Shown here: positions 26,840 to 36,725 of the stretch, in pieces
Numbering within the stretch: position 1 is the stretch's first letter
How the letters are laid out: each line of letters begins with the position of its first letter
Assembly: GCA_029261195.1 (NCBI GenBank)
Contig: JAJDBU010000048.1
Location: forward strand, 69,814 to 108,731
Length of the DNA stretch: 38,918 nucleotides
Direction of reading: 5' to 3'
Source: Nitrospirota bacterium
Lineage (GTDB): Bacteria > Nitrospirota > Nitrospiria > SBBL01 > JAADHI01
Notes under the pieces: generated by a model
What the model saw: the letters and a program-made list of their open reading frames with translations, nothing else
Databases searched by the model: none
What the model was told of the DNA's origin: nothing
Position numbers and translations under genes: made by a program

Positions 26840-29800
26840 TCATCCACCACCCGCCTCGCAGGCGTTACCGATGCCATCGCCATCCGTGTCGAGCTGGTCC
26901 GGATTCGGAGTGAAGGGACAATTATCAAGGTCATCTCGAATACCGTCGTTATCATTATCGATGATCCGAAGTTCGCAGGCATCTCCAATCCGGTTACCAT
27001 TGGTGTCAATTTGATCCGGATTAGTGATGTTAGGACAGTTATCCTCTGTGTTGGGAACGCCGTCTCCGTCCGTATCTCTCGCTAACGCAATGTTTGGCGC
27101 AGTGAGTTTCACTGTGTAGCTACTGTGCGGGTCAAGACGAATTTCAAAGCCTCCGGTGGAAAGGCTTGAAATACAGTCTGTGCTTGGCACACAACTGTCT
27201 TCCTTTTTTTCTCCCAGAAAGGAAAACTCAACATTGCCCACAAAGGAGCAGATGATCCCCAATGTCCTACATGTACGCCCTTTTACCACAACCGATGATG
27301 ACTTTCCGTCATCGACCTTCAGACGAACACTTGAAAGGCTTCCCTGCTCTGAGAGGTTTACCAGCACATTGCCGGCCATGGGGCGAGTCGAACTTTCCGG
27401 GTCCGAGCGGATCGTCGTCATCTCAAGTGGCAGGTCAAAAATGATAAAACGGCCGGTACTCCCCGTACGATCAAGGTTGGGATCAATGCTTAAAGCGTTG
27501 TTGAAGTAGCGGACCGATCCGACGCTTTTTCCTTCGCTGTTACGCGCTTCAATCACAATACCATCTGCAAGGCGATCGCTACTTGCCAGAAGACTTAAGT
27601 TGTCGGATAAGGTATTCACAACAACAAAATCGTCTTCTCCATCCTGATTAAAATCACCCGCAACGAAACTTTTCGGCCCATTGCCTACGGGAAAAACAGA
27701 AGAGACGGTGTTAAATAGACCATTACTCTGCCCGAGCAGGACGACAAGCTGCTGGGTTCCTCCATTGAGGACTGCCAGATCTTTCCGCCCATCTTCATCA
27801 AAATCGAGCAGGATCATCGCCTGAGGAAAGCTGATGGCAGCGTTGAAGGGAAAGGGACAATTGTCGATACTCGCTGTTTCCGGATTGCAATCGACCTTGG
27901 TAAAACTGCCATTGCCATCCCCTAAAAAGGTCGAAATATCATTCGACCCGGCATTGCTCACAACAAGATCTAGATGACCATCCTTGTTGATATCTTCGGT
28001 AAGAATGGCACTGGGATCAGCTCCGGCGGATAAGGTGGTAATTGGTGTTGCCCGGCTTAGAAAAAAGGTAATGTCAGGTGAACTGGAACCGACAACAGCA
28101 AGATCAAGCCTCCCGTCCCCATCAAAGTCACCCGCTGCGATGGCGCGGGGAGTGGAAGCGACCTCACAGGGCGTAGATGCGCAGGGAGAGCGGGTAAGTG
28201 AAAAAGCGCCGTTTCCGTCCCCGATCATAACGGTGATGCGGCCAGGGCTAAAGCTTTCGTTAGCGACCGCTAAATCGACGCTACCATCCCGGTCAAGATC
28301 CTCGGCTAACACAAAAACAGGCCTTTCCAGGCCGCCAGTCGTTAGATCGGGCAGCGGAGTAAAACGGCCATCTCCTTCGCCGATGAGCAACGAAAGACTG
28401 TTATGCCCGTAATTGGCAACAACGAGGTCACCTCGGCCGTCATTATTAAAATCGGCAAGGGCAATCGATCGTGGGTCCGCACCAACAGGAATAACGGCAT
28501 GGGGGGAAAATCCGCCCCCCACCTGGCCGAGAAATATTTCAACTTGTCCCACAGGCCCTTTAACATTCACCACTGCAATGTCCAGAAAACTGTCGGTATT
28601 AAAAAACCCGGCGACGATTGACTGGGGGGCAGTCCCACTTAATACCGGGGCTGTGACCGCATCAAGCCGACTTTCAATCACTTTTCCAGCCACGAGTCCT
28701 TTTTCTAAATCAAGGCCCAGACCAGAGGCTTCCGCCAAGGCCTGAAGCTCTGCTTGACTTGTTATAAAAAGGGACTCACCGCCATGGGGTTTCAGTGTGG
28801 TTTTGACCCGAGTATTCAAAGTGCTCACTGCACCGTTTTTCTCAGCCTTGACAACGAAGGTCGCATTGCTGGGGAAGGGAACGCCCTCGGACGGTACTTT
28901 AAAGTCTTCCGATGAAAAGCCGCCCTGCTCTCCCAGGATCGAGAGACTGACGCCGGATACGTCGTTACCGCGCAAGTCGGTCACCGTACCGGAGACAGAA
29001 ACATTCACAGGCACATGATTGACCGTGATGGAGGCAAGGGTAACGCCATCGTTGTAGATTCTGGAGATGATGTTTCCTGAGTCATCTGAGGAGTTGGTTT
29101 TAATCATAATCAAACCGGATGGCAGACCCTTGATGAGATAGCGACCGTCTTCCGAGCTCTCATTCAGAGTTGGGTCAACAATGCCTTGTTTATTGAAATA
29201 AAAAACCCTTCCGACAGCATCTCCAGTTCCAATTGCATTATTGCTACTGTCGACAACCTGAGTCACAAGTAGTTTGACTTGGTCGACACGTCCACCCACA
29301 CGGCGATTACGCACACGCCCCAGGATCGCTCCAAGGCCATTCCTTTCCCCGATCAAAGTACTCGAAATCACCTGAAGTTCCTTCACCAGGTCGTCGCTTC
29401 CGGTGATTATTTCTTGATAGCTTGGCACATGACCCACAGCATCGACACGAGTGATAAAGCGGCTGTTGGCCAATACGGGCGTAACATCGTTTACATTGGC
29501 TGATAGTGGAATGGCATAAGCGCCGGTAGCACTGGCGTTTGGAATAATGTCGGCAACTCCAAGCAGGTCGATTGAGGCACCATCGATCTTCGCTCCATTT
29601 TCATCGACTACATTGCCCGACAGGGCGAGGGTGCTGGATTGATCTGCTCGCTGGATAGGAAAAAGCTCAACTTGCTCCAAGCTGACTCCCTCCGAAAAAA
29701 CCCTCGTTCGGAGACTACCGGACGATTTGTCTTTTCCTGTAGGGCCACTGCTATCGACGATTGCGTCGGCCTTGAGAAAAATATCTCCAGGCGGCAGGTT

Positions 29801-30916
29801 GAAGATCAGGAAGCCTCCATTGTTCGTGGTCAGGGACAGGCAGCAATGGGGACGCGCTTTTCCATCAAAATAAATAATTTTACCGACTTCGGCGCCAGAG
29901 GCATCAGTCGCAAAGATTTTCGCATTTTCCTTTTTTCCTCCTGATTCGATTGCCGATCCCAAAATAATTCCGCGATTTGCAAGCAATGTGACGCCGGCTT
30001 CGCTAGCAAGCGATGCGATCTCTTGAATGGAAATGCCATTCAGGTTGTGAACAATTTCCTGGGTAATCGTTCCCGCCTGAATCAGACTGAGATCGCTCCT
30101 TCTAAATTGATAGGTATCATGGTGGGCGGCAGCCGTGACTTTGACTAGAAAAAGACTCTCCGAGCCGAACCCGCTGCCAGCATAAGCACCCGTTTCGCTT
30201 GATGTTAGTTTGCCGCCTAAGCCTGAAAAGATGAGTTCTGCCAGCGCAATTGGAGTGACATCGTCCCGTTCCCGGACTAGACCGTTCATTCCGACACTCG
30301 GAATGGCAACCGGAAAGACGGACATCTTGACCATGGAGACACCACCGCCGAAGGAGGTTAATTGTGTGCCGCCTCGACCTCCCCGAACCGCTTTGAGGTA
30401 ATATTCACCGGGGGGAACATTCAAAGCGGTGAAACTCCCCGAAGGGGCGGTACCGTTCACGTTAATAAACTCTGGCACACCGTTAATGCTGTTATAAATA
30501 ATAGGACCTGCGATTTCCCCGGAAGCATCTTTTAACCCTGCCTTGATGTCACCCTTTGTATCAAGAAGGATATTTCCGGTGCTGTCGGTACTTCCAATGG
30601 CGACATTTCCCACGCCAGTTCCAGTGAGACCCACGACAATGCCGCTAATCACGCCGTTTTTCGGGTCCTGAGCCGGGCTACTGGATGCGACGACAAGGTT
30701 GGTCACATCTGCAGCTGAGATGATCTGAAGATTCGCCTCAAGCCCGGAGATTTCTTCCGTGCCGGTTTTGAAATCGAAAGTATGCGTGGTGACGAAGGGA
30801 ACCTCCGTAATCCCGGAAAAGTTTTCTCCAACCGGAAACGGATCAGAATTACAGCCGTAAAATAAGCGGGCAAAACAGAAAAGGAGGAATATTTTTTTTA
30901 TAATGACTCTCTTCAA
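26840..30916 (-). CDS. Giant surface lipoprotein: four repeat modules, FG-GAP beta-propeller and TSP3-like calcium repeats
   Basis: 1358 residues; TTG start at 30916 (no ATG nearby). The N-terminus ends in a lipobox (LFYGC, Cys22). Four diverged modules follow, each with a helix, a V/I-x-G-x-V strand, an I/V-x-YF(N) motif and a G-R/G-F/Y-x-I-x-x-LPPG loop, as in carboxypeptidase-regulatory/Ig-like domains: about 63-290, 295-510, 512-715 and 717-1275. The fourth is interrupted at about 763-1112 by seven FG-GAP repeats (for example 'FNNDGRGDLVVAN', 'FDGDGRLDLAVV'), the number of a closed propeller. Residues 1281-1355 are thrombospondin type-3-like repeats ('DTDGDGVPNTEDNCP') that bind calcium. 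It lies 21 bases after the TPR-barrel gene. Adhesion or ligand-binding at the cell surface is likely; nothing catalytic is seen. Confidence 0.85.
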   Translation of the reverse strand: MKRVIIKKIFLLFCFARLFYGCNSDPFPVGENFSGITEVPFVTTHTFDFKTGTEEISGLEANLQIISAADVTNLVVASSSPAQDPKNGVISGIVVGLTGTGVGNVAIGSTDSTGNILLDTKGDIKAGLKDASGEIAGPIIYNSINGVPEFINVNGTAPSGSFTALNVPPGEYYLKAVRGGRGGTQLTSFGGGVSMVKMSVFPVAIPSVGMNGLVRERDDVTPIALAELIFSGLGGKLTSSETGAYAGSGFGSESLFLVKVTAAAHHDTYQFRRSDLSLIQAGTITQEIVHNLNGISIQEIASLASEAGVTLLANRGIILGSAIESGGKKENAKIFATDASGAEVGKIIYFDGKARPHCCLSLTTNNGGFLIFNLPPGDIFLKADAIVDSSGPTGKDKSSGSLRTRVFSEGVSLEQVELFPIQRADQSSTLALSGNVVDENGAKIDGASIDLLGVADIIPNASATGAYAIPLSANVNDVTPVLANSRFITRVDAVGHVPSYQEIITGSDDLVKELQVISSTLIGERNGLGAILGRVRNRRVGGRVDQVKLLVTQVVDSSNNAIGTGDAVGRVFYFNKQGIVDPTLNESSEDGRYLIKGLPSGLIMIKTNSSDDSGNIISRIYNDGVTLASITVNHVPVNVSVSGTVTDLRGNDVSGVSLSILGEQGGFSSEDFKVPSEGVPFPSNATFVVKAEKNGAVSTLNTRVKTTLKPHGGESLFITSQAELQALAEASGLGLDLEKGLVAGKVIESRLDAVTAPVLSGTAPQSIVAGFFNTDSFLDIAVVNVKGPVGQVEIFLGQVGGGFSPHAVIPVGADPRSIALADFNNDGRGDLVVANYGHNSLSLLIGEGDGRFTPLPDLTTGGLERPVFVLAEDLDRDGSVDLAVANESFSPGRITVMIGDGNGAFSLTRSPCASTPCEVASTPRAIAAGDFDGDGRLDLAVVGSSSPDITFFLSRATPITTLSAGADPSAILTEDINKDGHLDLVVSNAGSNDISTFLGDGNGSFTKVDCNPETASIDNCPFPFNAAISFPQAMILLDFDEDGRKDLAVLNGGTQQLVVLLGQSNGLFNTVSSVFPVGNGPKSFVAGDFNQDGEDDFVVVNTLSDNLSLLASSDRLADGIVIEARNSEGKSVGSVRYFNNALSIDPNLDRTGSTGRFIIFDLPLEMTTIRSDPESSTRPMAGNVLVNLSEQGSLSSVRLKVDDGKSSSVVVKGRTCRTLGIICSFVGNVEFSFLGEKKEDSCVPSTDCISSLSTGGFEIRLDPHSSYTVKLTAPNIALARDTDGDGVPNTEDNCPNITNPDQIDTNGNRIGDACELRIIDNDNDGIRDDLDNCPFTPNPDQLDTDGDGIGNACEAGGG

Positions 30917-30937
30917 GCTCGCTTTTAAAAACTCCGC

Positions 30938-33900
30938 CTAAAAACTCCGGATGATCTCCAAGTAAAATCGGTCACTGTCTTTGAAAAATCCGATAAAATC
31001 AAACTCGCCAACCCGCGCTCCGCGATCACCGACAAAAAAGTCAGCGCCGAAGCGAAACTTAACATTGTCTGAAATGCGTGCCTCCACAACTGGGCGTAAT
31101 AAAATATCATCTTCATTGACAAAATACAATATTAGAGATTGAACAACAATCCGCTCATTCATAAAGGCTTTCCTCAGAAAGAGAGAGGCAACTGTATCAA
31201 CCCGGTCTTGAAGGATGATTTCGGTCCAATTGAGAATATATTGCTGTAGAAATGACAACGACAGATCAGTCCCCCAATACGTCACATCAAGACCGACGGC
31301 ATACTTCATATAATCCCTCTGCGCCTCTCCGAGGGTGGGATTTGAAGTCCCCACCGTTAGGAGCGTGCCAAAAAATTTATCGAAGACATAAGCGTATTCA
31401 GCATTAAGCACAAAGCGGCCAATACTCTTGGAAAGCATTGTTCCAAATATCGTGATTCGCCTCTGCTCCGGGAAAAAGTCAGGCGCCCTGATCGCCGCTC
31501 CGAATCCTCCCCCGGAACTGCCATCCAGTGACCGGAAGCTTGTCGGAAAATCGTCCCAGGTATAAAATGCGGTCATCCCAAGCTCAAGACCGTTGAAATT
31601 CTCCATCATACGAAAAGCGACTTCACTGTTATCGAAAGCCTCCAGATTGACTGATAGTTCGGAATCAATGAAAGATTGGGTTGCCTTAAAGCCCGGAAGG
31701 ATTTCAAACTGCTCGAATTCAGAGCCTTTCGGGGCCGGTCGATGTGGGACAACCTCCGGAATCCAAATGAATTCAAATCGACTATCCCCGTAAAAATAGT
31801 TAGTGCGAAGCATCATGAGGGGAATAAAACGGTCATCGGTTTCCCGAAGAATAAATTCTGAGAAATCAAAAGGATTAACCTCATCGGTTACGCGTGCACC
31901 TGCGACAACTCCCCAGCGAACAATTTGACGTCCAATACGAAAATCGACATTTTGAAAGTTAATATCTAAAAAAACCTCTCTGAATTCAAATCCATGCCGA
32001 TTGATGTCGACCGACCTTGAATTCTCAATCTCAATGGAGGCGACTTCTTCAGAGCTAGGGTTTTGAGGGAGTTGCGTCAAGATTGTATTTGGAAAACGTC
32101 TGGGGCTGATTGTATCGATATCAACCAGGTCGTAGATTGCATCGTAGAAACTGCGTGTCCGGACTGTGGCAGAGATTTGGCGTGAGAGGGCGTATCGGCT
32201 GTTCAGGCGAAAGAGAAAGAGTGATTTTGTAAAAGTAACCGGTTCCTTGAACCTGTAGGCCGTTTCATTTTTAAGAACACCATTTAGTCTGAGGTTTTCC
32301 CGAACCGATGAAGGGAGCAAACGCTCTACAATAGATTTTTCCTCATCCTGGTCCCAGCCGACCCAGCGTTCAAAAGACGTCTTTCCAGAGAGACCTTCCC
32401 CGAAATGAAAACGGAGCATCAACCTCGCTTCGAAACCATCTAAACGAAGTTTCAGAAACTTCGCCCGGCCCCCCTCAACAACTTGGTCGGCTGCACAGTC
32501 GATAGTGGAAAGGGTGTCGCCCTGTACCGATGTATCATCTCTCAGCCTACAGGGATTGTCATTGACTGCCGGAACACCTGTTAAATCTGCGAAATCAGCG
32601 GGAAATTCCCGCTTCACCTCAAGCTTCGCAGCCTCAGCAATACGGTAATTAAGATCCAGACCAAGCGAGAGCCATGACCGGATAAAAAAAGCACCTCCAA
32701 AGCCAAAATGCGTTGAAAAGCTCGTCGAACGCGCCTCTATTGAGCCCATTGACGCAAAGGCATTGCCAATCGGAGGATTCGTCACCTTCACAAGCGAGTC
32801 AATTGTCAGATTAGAAAAGGTCCCGCCGAACAAACCGATATTGAGATAAAAGCGTCCGACACCCGGATCATTGAAGAAGGCGTATCGCCAAGTCAATAAT
32901 AGCTGATTGATCGCCAGATTATAACGCGTGCTTCTCGGGACGGGAATCGCATCTTCGGTCGGAGAAAGCAGGAGTGGTACTGTATCGTGGGCAACGGTCT
33001 TGTTTTGCCATTCTGAAATAGAAAACACGAGGGCATGACGTGGCTTCATTTCCCACTCAATCTCAATGCCATTGCTCAAGCTTCCTCCGATAGGCTCTGT
33101 TTTAAGATTTTTCTCATCCGACAAAAAAGTAGGGTTTGAAGGAAGAAGGTGGTTCGGATCCTGAATGATCACATGCTTAGGATCTCCGATGATCGCATTT
33201 AAATTTTTAAGCGAGGGTTCAAAATATCCGACGGTCAGTGCGACTGAAATCTGTTTTTGAAAATTTCTCCATCGAGGGTAGGGACGTTTAAGGTCCATCG
33301 CCGCACTTGCGCCAAAGATAAAAAGTTCGCGATCATAGTCTCCGAGGGAAGCGACATGTCCGTCAGCGAGAGAACGGGTCTGTCCTGCCCCGGAGGACCC
33401 GTCCTGTCCGGCATTTAGGCTAAGCGGATCGATCGCTGCTGCCGTGGGCAGATTCGATCGGTTTTTCTGTTTCACGTAGCCGAGAAAGAGGGAAACTCCC
33501 GGCTCGGGTCGATAGTTCAAGCCCACATTGAAATTTGTAAACTCATTCCGCCGCCGTTGTATCTCTCCCCTGCTCAAGGAAAGTGAGTCGGGATGACGAA
33601 ATCTTATATAGCGCTTTGTCAGACCGACAGTTCCACTTAAGCTCGGCAAGATAGGACGAGAATAGTTGATGGAAAACACTTGAGCGCGTCTCCGCTGATC
33701 ATTTGCATCGATGTCATTGTCAAGGAAGCTGTAGCTGAGTCCGATCCGTCCGAGGTTGTTTTGATTGAGTTTAAGGTTTTGAAATAGGGAAAGACGTAGC
33801 GTTCTTTTGTGTGAGTTGAAAATCGAATTGTTGGAAAGTTTTAATCGCTGGAGATCAAAATGCAGGTTCGTCTCACTCGGGAAAGCCCTGAACTTGATCA

Positions 33901-35686
33901 CCTCCGCCCTGTAGGTTGTACTCGAAAACGATTTTTCATTCGGCTCTCGAACCCCACCGCTCCGTCCTGTGTCAAAATCAAGACCCTGTACCAACATATA
34001 GTTCGGAAGATTCCAAAGTGAAACAAGGGAAAGCCCTTCGTTAATAAAAAAAATCTGAGTACGATGAAACAGCTTGGTGTTCAGTGCGAGTCGAAGTGAG
34101 ACCCGGAAACGCTCTTTCTTTTTAAGAAAATAAATCAAACCGAGCGAAACACTCGATTCAATTTCAGGGACATGCTGCTCTGTCCGATTGCTATTGCTAT
34201 CATAGGTAAGGGACGTACTTGAAAAATCAACGTGGAAACGTTTTTCATAAAAATCGATTCTGCCTTGGGCAAGCTTTTTCCCCTTGCTGTCTTCTTTTCC
34301 GGGAAAATCAGTGACCTGGTGGTAGGCCTCTAAGGCTTCGTCTATCCGATTCTGTTTTTCATAAAGACTGGCAAGGGCGAGTCTGGGTCTTTCGTGGTAG
34401 GGGTACATACGTGCCGCTTCTTGAAAGGCTTCCAGGGCAGGCACGACCTTTCCTTGGCGTTCATAAGCCTCACCCAGCCCAATTCGACTCAGAAGGTGAG
34501 TTGTGTTGATCTGGATCACTCTTTTAAATCGTCTCTCAGCGAGGCTTAACTCACCCCTGAGAAGCGCAATCAGGCCCAAACTGTAATGGGCGTAGACCTG
34601 TTCCGGCAGAAATACTACAGCCTGAAGGAATTCCGTCCTTGCATTTTTAATGTTTCCCTTTTCTAAGTGCTCAGTTCCCTTTTTTAAGAGAGTTTGTACA
34701 GCTTTGGCAATCTCCTCCGTTTCACCGATCTGCCTCAGTTTTTGCGATGCGAGTTTTCCATCTCCTTCATCTTGATTTTTTGCCTCCGAACGAACGGTTT
34801 TATACTCCAGAATTGCGCGGCCGACTTCACCCTTTGTTTCGTATATCTGGCCTAAGAACAGACGTGCAGATAAAAAATCAGGTTTCTTGTTGAGCGCGGC
34901 CTTCAAAAAATCGGAGGCAGTATCAAGTTGTTTTTTCACCTCATAAATTCTTCCGAGATTATAAAGAGCAAAGGCATTGTCCGGATCCATTAAAAGGGAT
35001 TTCTGAAATACATCTTCCGCCCGCTTAAAATCACCAGCGTTTAGAGCTTCAATCCCTTCATCAAAAAACTGCTTGCCTTTCTTTAATAACAATTCTATCC
35101 GTTTTTGCGCTTGCTTGCTTTCCGCCGTTTTCCCATTGAGTGAAGTAACGGTTTGGTAGTGCTTCCTTGCCTTTGAAATATTTCCTTCAGTTTCGTAGAG
35201 AATGCCTAGAAGGAGATAGCCTCTTGGATAATCCGGTTTAATGGCGATAACACGTTCAAAGGCCCCCTTTGCCTTTTCATTAAGACCTTTAGCCGCATAA
35301 GCCTGACCAAGTAAGAGTTGGCCTACCAGTAATTTTTTGTCGATCCTGACGGCTGATTCAAAGGCTTCAATCGCAAGATTTAGATGATTTTTCCGGGTAT
35401 AGATCACACCAAGACTCAGGTATGAAGGAGTATGGTTACTATTTTTTGAGAGAACAGACCGGAACATTTCGAGTGCACCGTCGAGGTCGGCCTGCTCCAT
35501 CCGTCTACGGCCTTCCTCAAAATACTCCCTTTCGGTCGACGGGACAGGGACTTGGCCGTAGGTCAGAGTGGGAACACCGAATCTAAAAAAAAATAAGATC
35601 AGTGTCAGAAGAAATAGTTTCAATTGGAAAAAGTGAGCTGGATTTTTCCGCAGTTTGTAACGTTTTATTTGGAACGAGTCCGGCAC
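30938..35686 (-). CDS. TPR protein fused to two outer-membrane beta-barrels (second is DUF1302-type)
   Basis: 1582 residues; GTG 35686, 22 bases after the predicted transcription start. Layout: signal peptide (1-44, cut after TYGQ); about eight to ten TPRs (54-460), for example 'PDYPRGYLLLGILYETEGNI' and 'PDNAFALYNLGRIYEVKKQL'; a first barrel (about 482-1095) of alternating aromatic strands that ends in RFHF, a terminal beta-signal; a linker; then a DUF1302-like barrel (about 1127-1582) with 'FREVFLDINFQNVDFRIGRQ', 'RWGVV' and 'VNPFD', ending in Phe. TPRs would face the periplasm. TPR-plus-barrel resembles polysaccharide exporters such as BcsC/PelB, but two successive barrels in one chain is unusual. 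It is followed immediately by the giant lipoprotein gene. Confidence 0.85.
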   Translation of the reverse strand: MPDSFQIKRYKLRKNPAHFFQLKLFLLTLILFFFRFGVPTLTYGQVPVPSTEREYFEEGRRRMEQADLDGALEMFRSVLSKNSNHTPSYLSLGVIYTRKNHLNLAIEAFESAVRIDKKLLVGQLLLGQAYAAKGLNEKAKGAFERVIAIKPDYPRGYLLLGILYETEGNISKARKHYQTVTSLNGKTAESKQAQKRIELLLKKGKQFFDEGIEALNAGDFKRAEDVFQKSLLMDPDNAFALYNLGRIYEVKKQLDTASDFLKAALNKKPDFLSARLFLGQIYETKGEVGRAILEYKTVRSEAKNQDEGDGKLASQKLRQIGETEEIAKAVQTLLKKGTEHLEKGNIKNARTEFLQAVVFLPEQVYAHYSLGLIALLRGELSLAERRFKRVIQINTTHLLSRIGLGEAYERQGKVVPALEAFQEAARMYPYHERPRLALASLYEKQNRIDEALEAYHQVTDFPGKEDSKGKKLAQGRIDFYEKRFHVDFSSTSLTYDSNSNRTEQHVPEIESSVSLGLIYFLKKKERFRVSLRLALNTKLFHRTQIFFINEGLSLVSLWNLPNYMLVQGLDFDTGRSGGVREPNEKSFSSTTYRAEVIKFRAFPSETNLHFDLQRLKLSNNSIFNSHKRTLRLSLFQNLKLNQNNLGRIGLSYSFLDNDIDANDQRRRAQVFSINYSRPILPSLSGTVGLTKRYIRFRHPDSLSLSRGEIQRRRNEFTNFNVGLNYRPEPGVSLFLGYVKQKNRSNLPTAAAIDPLSLNAGQDGSSGAGQTRSLADGHVASLGDYDRELFIFGASAAMDLKRPYPRWRNFQKQISVALTVGYFEPSLKNLNAIIGDPKHVIIQDPNHLLPSNPTFLSDEKNLKTEPIGGSLSNGIEIEWEMKPRHALVFSISEWQNKTVAHDTVPLLLSPTEDAIPVPRSTRYNLAINQLLLTWRYAFFNDPGVGRFYLNIGLFGGTFSNLTIDSLVKVTNPPIGNAFASMGSIEARSTSFSTHFGFGGAFFIRSWLSLGLDLNYRIAEAAKLEVKREFPADFADLTGVPAVNDNPCRLRDDTSVQGDTLSTIDCAADQVVEGGRAKFLKLRLDGFEARLMLRFHFGEGLSGKTSFERWVGWDQDEEKSIVERLLPSSVRENLRLNGVLKNETAYRFKEPVTFTKSLFLFRLNSRYALSRQISATVRTRSFYDAIYDLVDIDTISPRRFPNTILTQLPQNPSSEEVASIEIENSRSVDINRHGFEFREVFLDINFQNVDFRIGRQIVRWGVVAGARVTDEVNPFDFSEFILRETDDRFIPLMMLRTNYFYGDSRFEFIWIPEVVPHRPAPKGSEFEQFEILPGFKATQSFIDSELSVNLEAFDNSEVAFRMMENFNGLELGMTAFYTWDDFPTSFRSLDGSSGGGFGAAIRAPDFFPEQRRITIFGTMLSKSIGRFVLNAEYAYVFDKFFGTLLTVGTSNPTLGEAQRDYMKYAVGLDVTYWGTDLSLSFLQQYILNWTEIILQDRVDTVASLFLRKAFMNERIVVQSLILYFVNEDDILLRPVVEARISDNVKFRFGADFFVGDRGARVGEFDFIGFFKDSDRFYLEIIRSF

Positions 35687-35714
35687 AGACAGATCTTAGA
35701 AGAATAAGCATACG

Positions 35715-35743
35715 ATTATATGGAAAAGTATAGCATTTATTAA
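35715..35743 (-). promoter_or_regulatory. Promoter of the TPR-barrel gene
   Basis: On the - strand TTAATA (35738-35743), a 17-base spacer and a perfect TATAAT (35715-35720). Transcription would start near 35708, leaving only about 22 bases of leader before the GTG. It lies just after the terminator of the preceding gene, so the TPR-barrel and lipoprotein genes form their own unit. Confidence 0.55.
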
Positions 35744-35769
35744 CGACTATCAGGCCTAGATAAACAAAT

Positions 35770-35806
35770 AAAAAGGGAGAAACTCTTTTCATGTCTCTCC
35801 CTTTTT
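35770..35806 (-). terminator. Rho-independent terminator after the tandem secreted-protein genes
   Basis: Arms AAAAAGGGAGA (35770-35780) and TCTCCCTTTTT (35796-35806) pair over 11 bases with a 15-base loop. Read on the - strand the right side ends in TTTTTATTTGTTT, a good T-tract, 40 bases after the stop of the gene at 35846. Confidence 0.75.
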
Positions 35807-35845
35807 AGAATGTAAAAAAAATAATTTTACGTTGTTAGCAAATCA

Positions 35846-36691
35846 TCATCGACCGCCGCCACCACCGATCTCTTGACCATCATCTCCGACGGACTGGCCT
35901 GCACCCGTCGGGGCAGACGCTTCGGGAAAATTCCCCACATTGTAAACAAAGGAACCATCGGTCACTAAATCAAAGCCACCTTCCTTGATGGATTGGCTCC
36001 AAAAGATTGTGCCACCTATGCCACCAATCCGCGGAGCTGCCGGATTCGTGCTGTGGGCCTCAAACTCAACAATCTGAACCTCATTTCCTGCGCTTGGGAT
36101 ACCCGAAAAATTAAGGCCTTCGGTGAAAGTGGTTTGCTTCATGGTCTGCGCAAAGGTAGAGGTTCCATCCGCAAAGTACTCAAAATTATTCGAGAACTCC
36201 ATCTTTACACCCGATTTTCCGACCGCCTCTGCAACAACTGGATTCGTCGGTGATACTGCCTCACCCGTATTGAGGAAGTTCATCACTGGAAGCGGCAAAC
36301 TAAAAGTAAATGCACTTGAATCATTGCAATTACTGCCGCAACTTGACTCTGTTGGGATAATCATTCCCTGATCCTCTGGCCGGCTAGACTGCTTGCCTAA
36401 GTCGGCGTCATTGTTTCTCCTGATTTCACCGAACATGCTATTTGTTAAAGCGCCAGCTGTTGTTCCCCCTGCTTCAGATGTTGTATTTACACAGGTAAAA
36501 CATTTATCCGGGTCACCGGCACCGGTTACTGCATTAATCAAATTTGATGGATCAAATCCAAATTCTGAACTCCCTGAAATACTGGTTCCGGTCTCTACAA
36601 CAAAGTTCTGAGCCAAGACTAAATTTCCGGAGAAAAAAATGATCAGCCCGAATCCAGCAATTATGAAGGTTAATTTTTTCATAAATCTCAT
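35846..36691 (-). CDS. Secreted protein of unknown family, paralog B (CFTC/SCGxNC motifs)
   Basis: 281 residues; signal peptide (about 1-27, cut after LVLA, mature start QNF). ATG 36691, with a second in-frame ATG at 36682 (MKKL). No known domain is recognised. It shares a long conserved region with the paralog at 36796: 'QNFVVETGTSISGS', then 'CFTC' (Cys64, Cys67), 'GGTTAGALTNSMFG', 'SCGSNCNDSSAFTFSLPLP' (Cys118, Cys122), 'GVKMEFSN', 'QTTFTEG' and 'QSIKEGGFDL'. The middle and tail differ, and it ends in GGGGGR. All four cysteines are conserved between the copies, which suggests two disulfides or a metal site; with no histidine after CFTC it is not a c-type heme motif. The two genes likely arose by tandem duplication. 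Confidence 0.8.
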   Translation of the reverse strand: MRFMKKLTFIIAGFGLIIFFSGNLVLAQNFVVETGTSISGSSEFGFDPSNLINAVTGAGDPDKCFTCVNTTSEAGGTTAGALTNSMFGEIRRNNDADLGKQSSRPEDQGMIIPTESSCGSNCNDSSAFTFSLPLPVMNFLNTGEAVSPTNPVVAEAVGKSGVKMEFSNNFEYFADGTSTFAQTMKQTTFTEGLNFSGIPSAGNEVQIVEFEAHSTNPAAPRIGGIGGTIFWSQSIKEGGFDLVTDGSFVYNVGNFPEASAPTGAGQSVGDDGQEIGGGGGR

Positions 36692-36725
36692 ATTCCCATT
36701 TCTCCATGCTAAAAGTTCAATGTAA

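Noticed and set aside
35583-35792. 69-codon ORF overlapping the start of the TPR-barrel gene
   Set aside because: It spans the terminator and promoter region and overlaps the real gene's signal peptide in another frame; composition is AT-driven.
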